From Amphiduros pacificus (taxonomy: Eukaryota; Annelida; Polychaeta; Phyllodocida; Hesionidae): DNA of 64,000 bases. Shown in pieces: positions 1 through 11,118 of this stretch. Each line of letters begins with the position of its first letter. The first letter of the stretch is position 1. The stretch spans positions 7,282,049-7,346,048 of the forward strand of contig OX439007.1 of the NCBI GenBank assembly GCA_949316495.1, given 5' to 3'. Made by a program: the position numbers and the translations under genes. The notes below the pieces were generated by a model. That model did not search any database. It was not told the origin of the DNA and saw only the letters and a list, made by a program, of their open reading frames with translations.

Positions 1-100
1 GATGTGGATGATGATGTGTTTGGTATGTGTATTTTAAAGCCAGTAATAAGTTTTCCCAATTTTGGTTCATCTTGCTTAATGTAAACAATAACAATATCTA

Positions 101-121
101 TTTTCTTTTCTGTCAATTCAG
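101..121 (+). promoter_or_regulatory. 3' splice acceptor before the recombinase exon
   Basis: A pyrimidine-rich run (ttttcttttctgtcaattcag) ends in CAG, with AG at 120-121. The recombinase frame is open from 121 onward and the nearest in-frame stop upstream (82-84) lies inside the presumed intron. This supports splicing from an exon outside the window. Confidence 0.6.
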
Positions 122-1677
122 ATTCAGAAGTCAGTGTCAGTCACTGTGATTCTGCCAAATATCCCCATACTGACCATAACTACTGTCTGCCAATGGCAAT
201 GAATTTTGATGGGAATGAAAAAAAAGTTGAAAGGAAAAGTGATGCAGACCAGAGGGATGCCGACATGACTGACGGGCAGTTTGCACCATGCCAAGAGGGG
301 GCCGAGCTGTCACGAGCAACACAGATGGATCATGCCTCAGCTGGAAATGACTTTCTCACAATGCAGGACAAAAATGACAATTACATTAAATCTCAGCTGA
401 ATAAAAACACAGTGAAAAAAGTGATTTCTGCCCAGAAATCTTTCGAACAATTTCTTCACTCAAAAAAAGAAGCTACAAACATTTTACAAATGTCACCTAG
501 GAAACTTGACCAATACCTTGCCAGCTGGCTGTTGAGTTTGAAAAGAAATGATGGATCTGAGTACGAGCCAGACACCCTGTCCTCAATGTTAAGGGGGGTA
601 TCCAAGTACTTTGAAATGAACAATAGCCCTCAAAAAATTATACAAGACAAAGCCACATTTAATGTGGCACACAGGGTTCTTACTGCAAAGCGTAAGGAAC
701 TTAAAAAAATGGGAAAAGGCAACAGGCCCAACAAGTCCAATGTCTTATCAGATGCAGATGAGGAACTATTGTGGGATTCTAACAGTTTGGGTGTGCAAGA
801 CCCAGAAACTCTTCTACACACCATGTGGTTTCACACTACTAAATTGTTGGGTTTTAGGGGCAGTGATGAATCCAGGCAGCTTAAGTGGGGGGATTTAACT
901 GTCAAATATGATAATGAAGGAAATATAGAATATATTTCGTGGAATGAGAGATGCACCAAAACCAGAACTGGTATGCTATCCGCCTCCTCCAGGGCATTTG
1001 TCCCTAAATTATTCCCCAATAAGGCCAATCCCTCCAGATGCCCAATTCAAGCTTTCATAAAATACCAGTCAAAGCGTCCACAGTGCATGCTCCAACCTGA
1101 ATCCCCTTTTTACCTGGCAATTAACTACAACAGGAATTCTCCACAGTCTCCATGGTTTAAGAAAAACGCTATGGGCCATGACCGCATTGGCAAAATAATG
1201 GCAAAAATGGCTGCTAGGGCAGGTTTCCATGGCAAATACACTAACCACAGTGTACGCCGTACTATGTGCACCAATCTATTCCAGGCTGGGGTCCCTCCCA
1301 CACTAATTGCCCAACTAAGTGGCCACAAAAATGTTCAGTCCATATCAAATTATGCTACTGCCAGTCTGGCTCAGCAGAGGGGCATGTCAGACATCTTGCA
1401 AGGCAATGCCCCTTCAGCAGATTCCGGTGTCTCATCTGCAAGAAGACCACTGGCCCTACCCACTTCAGCACCAGCTTTGTCAGAAACACACGGCCAAACA
1501 CACCCAGTCACCAGTGCCATGAATGCTCTGTCATTATGTCAATCGTCCTCAACCAGCTCCACCAACAATACCACCCATTCACAATCACACATGGCCATGC
1601 AACGCCTCGTGGGTCAATTTGCTGGGTCTTCATTTTCAAATTGTACCATAAACTTGAGTCATAATAGCACTGAATAA
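122..1677 (+). CDS. Crypton-type tyrosine recombinase (DUF3504-like), 3' coding exon
   Basis: Reading frame of 494 codons from ATG 193. The frame stays open back to 122, just after a pyrimidine-rich 3' splice site (AG at 120-121), so an upstream exon outside the window is likely and ATG 193 may be internal. Numbering from 193: residues ~60-160 resemble the N-terminal SAM-like/core-binding region of tyrosine recombinases. The catalytic set is complete: Arg222 (FRGSDESRQLKWGDL), Lys256 (KTRTG), His352 and Arg355 (NHSVRRT), His378 (LSGHKN) and Tyr387 (SNYA). The Ser/Thr-rich tail ends in FSNCTINLSH, a motif I associate with animal DUF3504 proteins. Tyrosine recombinases cut and rejoin DNA through a covalent phosphotyrosine link, and Cryptons use them to move as circular DNA. 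No internal stop is seen, so the copy may be active or may be a host gene derived from a Crypton. An AATAAA overlaps the stop codon. Fold assignment is confident; mobile versus host is open. Confidence 0.85.
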
Positions 1678-1829
1678 ACAGCTGATATTGTTTCATTTAT
1701 GGTGTATTTATTAGTTCGCTGGTCAATTTGCTGGGTCTTCATTTTCAAATTGTACCATAAACTTGAGTCATAATAGCACTCAATAAACAGCTGATATTGT
1801 TTTATTTATGGTGTATTTATCAGTTCGTT
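1612..1829 (+). repeat. 109-bp tandem duplication of the recombinase 3' end
   Basis: Bases 1612-1720 recur at 1721-1829 with a handful of substitutions. The unit carries the last ~21 codons, the stop, the AATAAA signal and following 3' UTR, so a second polyadenylation signal (about 1782) lies downstream. The second copy is outside the reading frame and should act only as 3' UTR. Confidence 0.85.
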
Positions 1830-1941
1830 GGTTAAAAATAAAGTGATAAAACGTTTTTAATAACGTTTTCAAAGTTAAATATCTTGTCTCGTGTCATTTT
1901 AAAAAAAAAAATACAATAACAAATAGTTGCCTGAGGTATAA

Positions 1942-2096
1942 AAACAAAACATACACTCGTCGGTCAGCTGGGTGAGCGTATTCAGTTCGTTGGTGATGGC
2001 GGACGGATACCCTTCGCCTTCGGCTCAGGGTATCCGTCCGCAATCACCAACTCACTGAATACGCTCACCCAGCTTCCCGACTCGGTATGTTTTGTT
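1942..2096. repeat. Long near-perfect inverted repeat (hairpin), ~70-bp arms
   Basis: The left arm 1943-2012 and right arm 2028-2096 are reverse complements with few mismatches, separated by 15 bases. The inner ~47 bp of each arm pair almost perfectly (for example gcggacggataccc against gggtatccgtccgc). The outer ends read aacaaaacatac and gtatgttttgtt. A small foldback MITE is the likeliest origin. It lies ~115 bp after the duplicated recombinase 3' end. Known Cryptons lack terminal inverted repeats, so I do not assign it to that element. Confidence 0.8.
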
Positions 2097-2099
2097 ATA

Positions 2100-2893
2100 G
2101 AGTATCAGTCAATGATTTGATGATGTCCGCCCAACTTTGACACGGATATCCGGTGAGCACATCCAGTCCACGACAGTTCCAATCGCCATAATGTATCAGC
2201 GATTCTGAGAGTGGATGCGGAATGGGCCAAGTAACGCCAATCCTGTGCTCCTCTGCCACAATGATCCCAGACCTCACAGCTAGGATTCCAAATTATTCTA
2301 CTTGATACTGAACTTAACAGGTTTTGAACAAGCATAAACGGTATATATATATGGAATAGGTGGATATATATTGAAACATATCTGTTAAACATATTGGTAT
2401 GTTCCTGAAAGCAAATGATATGCAGAAAACAAAGCTGCACCATTTTAAGCAAATCTTTTCAGTAAAACATTTAACCAAGACTATGAGTATTATTCTAAAC
2501 ATCAATAATACCTTCATAAAATATCGAATCTTGCTTATATACTTTCAGCCATAGGTAACATTTTAAGTAGTTTCTGGACTCCGCTTTATCCAATATTAAC
2601 CAACTCATGTGACAAATTTAGAACTGTGTTTGCCGATATTTGTTGGGGGTCTGTGGACGCATATTCAATAGTTATTCCTCAAGACTACCCTTCATAACAG
2701 GACTTCTTTCTCATATCAGTACCTACCATCAGTGGTAAATTGTGCGTTTAGGCTACAAATCACGATTATTCATATTAATCAGGCTGTGCACTTATTGGCA
2801 AAAGAGTAAATGACTTTTCCGATACAGATTCTGCTTTGTCCTCGGCTGGCAAGTGTCTCGACAAGCCAACTAATCACAGGTCGTGATCTGAAT
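2100..2893. other. Intergenic, no recognised feature
   Basis: AT-rich unique-looking sequence with a slightly GC-richer stretch at ~2120-2280. The short open frames here match no family I know. Confidence 0.5.
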
Positions 2894-3171
2894 TTAGTCA
2901 ATTCTGATTGGATGATATTTAGGTGAGCGTGATTAGTCAATTCTGATTGGATGATATTTAGGTGAGCGTAATTCTGATTGGATGATATTTAGGTGAGCGT
3001 AATTCTGATTGGATGATATTTAGGTGAGCGTGATTAGTCAATTCTGATTGGATGATATTTAGGTGAGCGTGATTAGTCAATTCTGATTGGATGATATTTA
3101 GGTGAGCGTAATTCTGATTGGATGATATTTAGGTGAGCGTAATTCTGATTGGATGATATTTAGGTGAGCGC
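2894..3171. repeat. Minisatellite of 31-bp and 39-bp units in AABBAABB order
   Basis: Two unit types alternate in pairs. Unit A is 39 bp, starting gattagtcaattctgattgg. Unit B is the same without the leading gattagtc (31 bp). Both end in aggtgagcgt. The order is A A B B A A B B, so the whole 140-bp block has itself been duplicated. Confidence 0.9.
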
Positions 3172-5895
3172 GACTCATATGTATGGAGCTTCAAATTTCG
3201 AATTCTGTAAATAATGGGAAATAATGATGGCAAAGAAGGGTTGGACGAAAAATATAACTATCGATGTAATGCATAGTAACTTAAAGACTACTTACATAAA
3301 CTTTAAAGCTGACTAGGCTGACAAATAGGTGATACAAATAAACATCCTCCATAATCCACATGAATTGTGCAAGATTGTGCCCCCTTAATTGGAAATCAAA
3401 AATAAAAGGAAACAGTGCTAAATGCTAAATGTGTCGGTCCTTTAAGTAAAATATTGGATCGGCTATCACCCACGGTTTCAAATTAAGGAAATCTAATAAT
3501 ATGCAAAAACCCATATTCTGTATAAATTAACACGAGAGGTTTTTTTTAATATCAAGATCAATCTCCCTATATGTTTTATAAATGTCATTAATCTGGCCGC
3601 ATTGTGATTTACAGTGTTGGGACGATTCCTGGCTTGTCCTCCAATAGGAATCCTTCCAGTTGTTTGTCTCTGATTACCCAGAAAAAAAACCCACCGCAAA
3701 TGGCCTACATTGGTGTCAGAAAAGATTAGATGGAAAGATTTACAACAGGACAAATCTGGCAGGACTGCCGGGTATTGTAAATTAACACAGAAGCGCTCTG
3801 GGTCCAAGCCAATATTCTGAGGCAGAAATTAATATGGACTGTCATAAACCCATAAAAGGAGGCAAATCAATGTTAAATCAGCTGCACATATCTTATCCTA
3901 TTCTCCGAGTGTCACCCTCCAAATACGGCGTGGAGTGACCTTCATTTTCACCCTTCATGTTTTATCAGGCAATTACACATTCATGACATTTACTGCACAG
4001 GCAATAGGTAATCAAACATGACTTTTACTGGCCAATAAGCAATAGAAAACAAATACTGTAAGGGTAAAATACTCAACACTCAGATACACTTATCTCTGAA
4101 GTTAAGGCCATAGACATCTTTGCAAACTAAAATTCATTTTATGATATTATGATTGAAAGTTTCCATGGCAACTACCAATGTCCACTAATAGGGGGCCCAA
4201 GTACATGGATAACATAATTTGATATCACGTGATGCTATATACAGGATTCCGAGGTCACAAGTTTGGACCTGTACCTGTGTCCTTAATTTTACCTTAATAA
4301 GTTAATATGATCGATTATTTGGGTAAAAGAAAGAGAAAAAGCAGTTTAATTTAATAGTAGGTAACATATCATGTGTAGAATAATAGATTACAGAATCATT
4401 TATAGCATGGTAAGTGACAGAATCATATTGAGAAATAGATAAAGAGATCATACAGAGTAAAGATAAAGAAAGTATATATATTGGATAGTAGATAACAAAT
4501 GTATATAAAAAATAAGAGAATTATACAGAATAATAGATATCAGAATCATATATAGAATAGTAGGGAAGAGAAACTGTAAAATAAGAGATAAGAGAACTAT
4601 AGAGAATAGGAAGACATCGAGCTCTATATTTCAATGGTGTTAAATCTCACAAGTGTCACATAGGAGAGCATGTGATAATACTGTGAACCGTTTCATAGTA
4701 TAATTAAAAAAAGACAGACCAAACATAAATAACCATTCCTAACTTAATGACCTGATTTAGACAATTAAACAAAATATATAACCGATATTCTGGCATAGAA
4801 CGTTGACCCCAAATATATCCAATTTATCCACATATCCAATTTATTTTTAAAAGCAATATGTTTAATGAGCCTAATCGCTATCGTCAAGCAACATGAGTGA
4901 AACGTATTCCAACCAACTTTTTTTCTTCGTGTTTTTTCCACCAATAACAAGATCACCTTTTTATTTCGCAGTATTTACCTATTATATATCTCATTTTGGC
5001 TTCTTTATAAGAGGATGTCACATGGGTACCCTGGCAGGTAAAGGTTTATCATAATCTCTTGGTACAGGAGGTTATAAAAGACAGTCACCACCTGCAATTT
5101 TTGCTAGCTTGGCCGTGAATATATCTCTTCGCCTTGCGCAAAGACGGAACAGCTGGTCTCAAGCTCTTCACGCTTCTGGTCATGCCACAAGTGTCGCTCT
5201 GAATAAATATATCTAGAATATTCTAGGCATAAGCTATTTTCTCCTCTTCTTCACATAAAAACATTTCTTGCATGAGTACAAATGATTCGGGTTCATAGTA
5301 ATGTGGTATACCGAAGATCTACAAACGCACGTACCAATAAGGTACTGTGTGGTTTGAATGAATGCTAGTTCTACAGAACTCTTCAAAGAAAAGAGTGAAA
5401 ATCACATTTCAACGCAAATGGTAAGGTTATTATTTGAAAAAGGGAAGCATTTGACTGGTTTAAAGGATTATTACATTTTTCCAGTCTCATGACGTCAATG
5501 TTACTTCACATTAGTTCATTGATAGTCATATTAATGGTCATCACAAAGAAGTGATCACAATCAATAAATCACAACACCAAATTGGTATTGATACTGAAGC
5601 GAATTATTCCAAATTAACAGGCATTACGGCATGCTTCACATTGAGAGACCAATTACGGTCTTTCATAGTTATCAGTTATTTGGAAAATGCATTCAAAGTC
5701 CTGAAATGAAATAAATGAAACAAAAAGGTTTAGAGTGACATTTTGCCAGCGCACTTCATGACCACACATCTCCTTAACTGCAACCACCAGGAAGAATTTT
5801 ACCAAATTTGATTTTGTTAAATTGGAATACCTTCAAAATTTCATCACCATCAGAAATACTTGTAGTTAATGCTGCAGGAATTTATTTTCATGGAT
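3172..5895. other. Intergenic, AT-rich, one degenerate repeat
   Basis: No gene is recognised. Around 4368-4612 lies C-poor, purine-rich degenerate sequence built on variants of agaataatagata and agaatcatatatag. The rest looks unique. Confidence 0.5.
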
Positions 5896-6580
<685 letters not shown>

Positions 6581-8487
6581 CTCTTTCATGACCTCAAGTG
6601 CATATCGCAGAACCTAATTGGTTGTAAAACATTTAAAGTCAAAAAGGAGTTATTATTAGTCTGATACCATGGGCGCAAATGTGGATGATGCAAGTATATA
6701 ATAACCGTGAAGACTAAATAAAGAGTCCCTGGGATGTAAGTTAAATACAAAACAATGTTTGCATGAGAGCAAGGCCACATCTATAACCTCAAGGACTGTT
6801 TTTGTGATAACTGAGGCAACATCAGCTGCCTCGAGGTCCAGGTTTGTATTAGACAAAGTTGTTCCATCTTGGCACACACTGTGAACCCCCACCGGGATTA
6901 TACGCTTCACTGACATCAATGAAAACTGACATATTTATACAGACAAATGCATTTTCCCAATGAGCTGTTGGCTTGGCACGATGGGGTTACATTGAGGACA
7001 TCACATTATAAGTGTCAACACAGACTCCGAGATTATGTCAAACATGCAGATGAAACCATAGATATTGTAAACGTTGCAAAGCGGGATTCTAATTGCATAA
7101 TGTGTTTGTATTTAGTTAGAGAATGCAATGATTTGAATATGAACCATATCTGTTTATATAGTGATACTCTATTTAGATTAAATAATGACTTACACTTGGA
7201 TAGACATGCTGCACTGTTATATACAATTGCATATGTGATAAATAATAACGTATATCCATGTTTTGCCTTTATGTCTTGTTTTACAAGCTGTTAATATTAT
7301 AGCGACAGTGCCCCCCTCAAATAAATCTTTCAGTGTCCCTCTTCGAAAGGATTGTTATTTGAGAACGCATGCAAATTATAAGCTTTCCATTCATTTGCAA
7401 ATTCAAACCATCCTTTTGCGATTTGCACATTATTTTTGTATTTGCAGACTTCTCTTTGGTACTCGCTTCGTCTCCGTGAGTCTCAGTGAGTCTCAGTGAG
7501 TCTCCAGTTACCCTTTATACCACCTGAAATATTACATAATCCTAAAACATAAATAGAATCTCTCCCAAAGATTTGATGTAATTTCCTAATAAGTAATTTG
7601 ATAACGTCTATGATAATATTTGAGATTCACACATCTGAGGCCCAGACTATCCTCCCATTGTTACCTATGACTGCCTGAACTCTGAAATGTTTACTTATTG
7701 GCTGATGTTTAGAAAAGTCCCTGCATATTGTATGTTACCTAAAGTTTTGCAAGTAGTTTTCCCTTAGGTGGTTGTCTTGGCTGCCACAGCCACCTCCCTC
7801 CCCGGCACGTGTTTACTTGGTACGTGGACGGGTAACACTTGTTCCATTGCAAACGTGATACGCAGAAGCCACATGCTGAACTCATCTCAAACTTGTCTGT
7901 TTGCATTTACAACCTTTTGGAACATAATTAGACTCAGGTATCGGAGTACATAGACGCCACCGAAGTGGGCAAAATGCCCTACTCTTTTCTAAGAATGGCT
8001 AGCGATCAATCTCTTAAACTATCATCTGACCTTTGAGGTCACTGGTTGGCGTTCAGCATCTAAAGACCATCCAAGAATTGGATCCCGCCGTCCAGAATAA
8101 TATACAGACATATCACTACTTAGCCAAATCACGCCCAGTATCCAACTATATACCAGACATATTCACAACCCACTTGGAAACATGAACAAAAACATAAAAG
8201 AATTAGACATGCGACATTCATTTTAGAGAAAGTCAAGGTTCTTGACCTATTATAGATGGATTATTTTCACATATAAGTACACATTTGATTTGATTGGAAG
8301 TGATTGGATTAAAAGAAATATATCATACAAATATTGGTTTAAGTGGTAATAAAAGAATGAAATCTGTTCTCTTTCTATTTTTTCATCGTGAGGTATTTTA
8401 AATATTAAATTATGATACGAGACTATCACAAAAGCGTTATTTTATTCATGACGTGAAATTTCATTGAGAGAAAATACTTTGAAATAA
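6581..8487. other. Intergenic, no recognised feature
   Basis: Unique-looking AT-rich sequence. A short 10-bp repeat (gtgagtctca, 3 units) sits near 7475-7505. Frames of 78-115 codons in this interval have no recognisable motif. Confidence 0.5.
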
Positions 8488-8750
8488 GTTGAAAAGGGTA
8501 GAGGCGCCAATGTTTTCACACGTACTGGGTTATGGTCAAAATCATAGAGATAGCCATGCTGTGATAGAGATAGCCATGCTGTGATAGAGATAGCCATGCT
8601 GTGATAGAGATAGCCATGCTGTGATAGAGATAGCCATGCTGTGATAGAGATAGCCATGCTGTGATAGAGATAGCCATGCTGTGATAGAGATAGCCATGCT
8701 GTGATAGAGATAGCCATTCTGTTAAAGCAATAAAAACATGGCGCCTGTAA
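8488..8750. mobile_element. Dispersed repeat copy carrying an internal minisatellite
   Basis: The left part (gttgaaaagggtagaggcgc ... ggttatggtcaaaatcat) and right part (aaagcaataaaaacatggcg ... ctgtaa) match a shorter copy at 56698-56806. The two halves are separated here by a 20-bp tandem array that the other copy lacks. I do not recognise the family; it may be the 3' part of a SINE or MITE. Confidence 0.65.
8544..8722. repeat. 20-bp minisatellite, ~9 units
   Basis: The unit is gagatagccatgctgtgata. Units are almost identical, implying recent expansion, and the last one has cattctgt. The array lies inside a dispersed repeat. Confidence 0.95.
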
Positions 8751-8770
8751 TTTGGTTGACAGATTCCTCA

Positions 8771-10762
8771 AACCCTTTGTGAAATCAGAATTTCAAAATG
8801 AAAATCCTTGTTATTACCCTAAACATTATGACCAGTGATCTTGTGCAAACACCTACTTACTAAAATGTTGCTAACCACGGGACACCTTCAAACTTGGATA
8901 CTGGAGTGAATTGGCTTAAAGAGGCCTGTTTGTCCATTGGGTTATGTATCCACACTAGTGGTCCGTATGGGGATAATAGATGTACATGCATAATACTCCA
9001 GACTTTCAGCCAAACAATATTCCTGGCAGGTGTATCTTGGTTGATTTCAGGGATTAAGTTTGTTTCTGTCACAGTTTCATGGCTGCATATCATTTAAACA
9101 TACCCCAAATCTCTGTGATTTCATGAAAGTCTATATTGTGATAAAACAGAGAAGAGCAGCTGAACATCTATATTCCTTCTCCCAAAGATAAACAAAAGAA
9201 TATCTGACTACGTGTTTCTATTTGTATTCAAATTTCCTTATCAAAGGCAGTCTGTGTTGTCTCATTTATTGACAGACCACGTTAACCAAATCAATAATAC
9301 CCAGGAAATGCAGGTCATGTAGGTATTTATTACAATCTTTATTTAGCATTATTAAGGTTATGCCACAACTTTATATCAAACATAAAAACCATCATCCGAG
9401 ACACAGTGCCCTACTCTTGGCAATAAGTGATGTTGCGACCTTTATTTTACATTATCAAATTAGATTTTGCTCATATCTTTTTGGCAAATGGCAAATGAGG
9501 AACGTGTTTGAAATGAGGATGTCCTCTTTTGTCAATGCATCCAAAGCGCTATGCTTTAACAGAGATTGATCCCCTTAAAAGATGAAGCATATCTACTCCA
9601 TATGATTTAGTGCTGTAACCTTCAAGAACTAGAACACACAATGATATCAAAGATAATAACAAACAAAAGTAAATAGAGATTTAGGATTGCTGCGAAGTGA
9701 GGCGATTTTAAGCAACTGGAAAACAGGATTTGGACATCAAAAGCTGGAGTGCTCTCTCACATTTCATTGAATGATTGTTCCTTTTCAAAACGTGACACTT
9801 ATGTCCATAATACAAAGTTGTATTGTTTTGATCTCATCCGTATATAAACCCAAATATGCCAAATATACCAGCAGACATGACAAGTGAAAACCGCAGTGAT
9901 GTCTGGTTGGAATCTCAGAAACTCGAAGGCAACCAGGTATTCACGTGTGAAATTCTGGTCCAGCGTATGACCTGGTCAAGATGTAATCTTCAGAACGTGG
10001 TTTCTTCTCCACTTTATGACGGGATGAACTGGTTGAATATGAAAAGCAAATTGACGTGAAAAAAAGACGTGTTATTTGCGTGATTCATTCATGTTGATAA
10101 GACGTGAATCATTCATGTTGATAAGACGTGAATTTATCACGTGGTTAACTGGTGGAATATGCAATGGAAAATGATATGAATTATTTTGAGTTATGATTTT
10201 GAAGACGTGAAACATGTGTGCAATGGTTGATATGGTTAGGATATCAACTCCAGAGATCAGATTTAAGTATCTCATAAATAAATTCCAAACTCCAGAAGAG
10301 TTATATTCTTATGTAAATGATCATATCTTCAGATTAGGATTTTAGACATGCACTGGTCAAGCTCACTGAGATTGGCCACTTACTAGCAGAATTGTAGAAG
10401 ATATAGTATGTTGTTTATTAATATTCAGCTAACCATGTCATAACCACACCAGAAATTCACGTCAAAACCACGTCATTACAACCTATTTTGTTTGCTGGGT
10501 ATATCTTGATTTTGCCTACTGGGTATGTCTACTCTGCCTTATTTATAATCTAAAGCCTTATTCCTCTTCCTCACTCTTAAGGTTTCACTCAATGTTTTTA
10601 TCCTTAGCTTTATAATTACAATTTCAGCCCTTTCCTGTTCCAGTGATTGTGTATTAGGGGCCCACATACAAAATTGTCAATATCTAGTGTTGAGACAGAA
10701 CATTTTGAATCATACGCATCGTGACAGTTATATATCTGAGAAGATATGCATGAGATATGCTA
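8771..10762. other. Intergenic with fragments of small repeats
   Basis: Bases 9068-9131 are an inverted match to 13010-13077. At 10081-10130 a 24-bp unit (attcatgttgataagacgtg core) occurs twice in tandem. Bases ~10138-10185 resemble ~10017-10060 directly and 12121-12168 in inverted orientation. No gene is recognised. Confidence 0.5.
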
Positions 10763-10780
10763 GGAACGCTATTAGTTTGA
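10763..10780. repeat. SINE target-site duplication, left
   Basis: ggaacgctattagtttga matches 11101-11118 (ggaacactattagtttga) with one difference across the SINE at 10781-11100. Confidence 0.9.
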
Positions 10781-11100
10781 TTGTTTGATTGTTTGTTTGT
10801 TTGTTTGGGGTTTTACATCACTTTCAATATTACTTCAGTCATTTCGTGATGAGACCTACTTGTAGCAGACATAGTGCTGCCTCACTGAATTGTCATGTCG
10901 CAGGTCCTTGACATGACAACCCACCCGGTCACAGATTTACAAGGACAATGGGTTAACCCTTTGGCACGTGCCTCAGCTCATGTGTGAAATTGTATCATAA
11001 ATTATATCTCGGAATGGCCGAGGATCGAACCCACGACCTTTGGATCACCACAGACGAACTGGTGCTAATAAGCTGGCGCTCTAATTATAACCTGTGGCCC
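10781..11100 (-). mobile_element. tRNA-derived SINE, full length, minus strand (copy 1)
   Basis: Read on the minus strand the element starts with a tRNA-like head (gggccacagg), has a degenerate A box, a B box (ggttcgatcct type), and a central part with gacatgacaattcagtgagg and tgctacaagtaggtctcatc. It ends in aaaccccaaacaaacaaac. An 18-bp target-site duplication flanks it. It has no coding capacity; such elements are copied by LINE reverse transcriptases from RNA polymerase III transcripts. Same family as the copies at 20502 and 30817. Confidence 0.93.
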
Positions 11101-11118
11101 GGAACACTATTAGTTTGA
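11101..11118. repeat. SINE target-site duplication, right
   Basis: Second copy of the 18-bp duplication flanking the SINE at 10781-11100, one mismatch to the left copy. Confidence 0.9.

Noticed and set aside
8442-8771. 109-codon minus frame with a 20-residue repeat
   Set aside because: It is explained by the 20-bp minisatellite within a dispersed repeat that is not open at its other copy.
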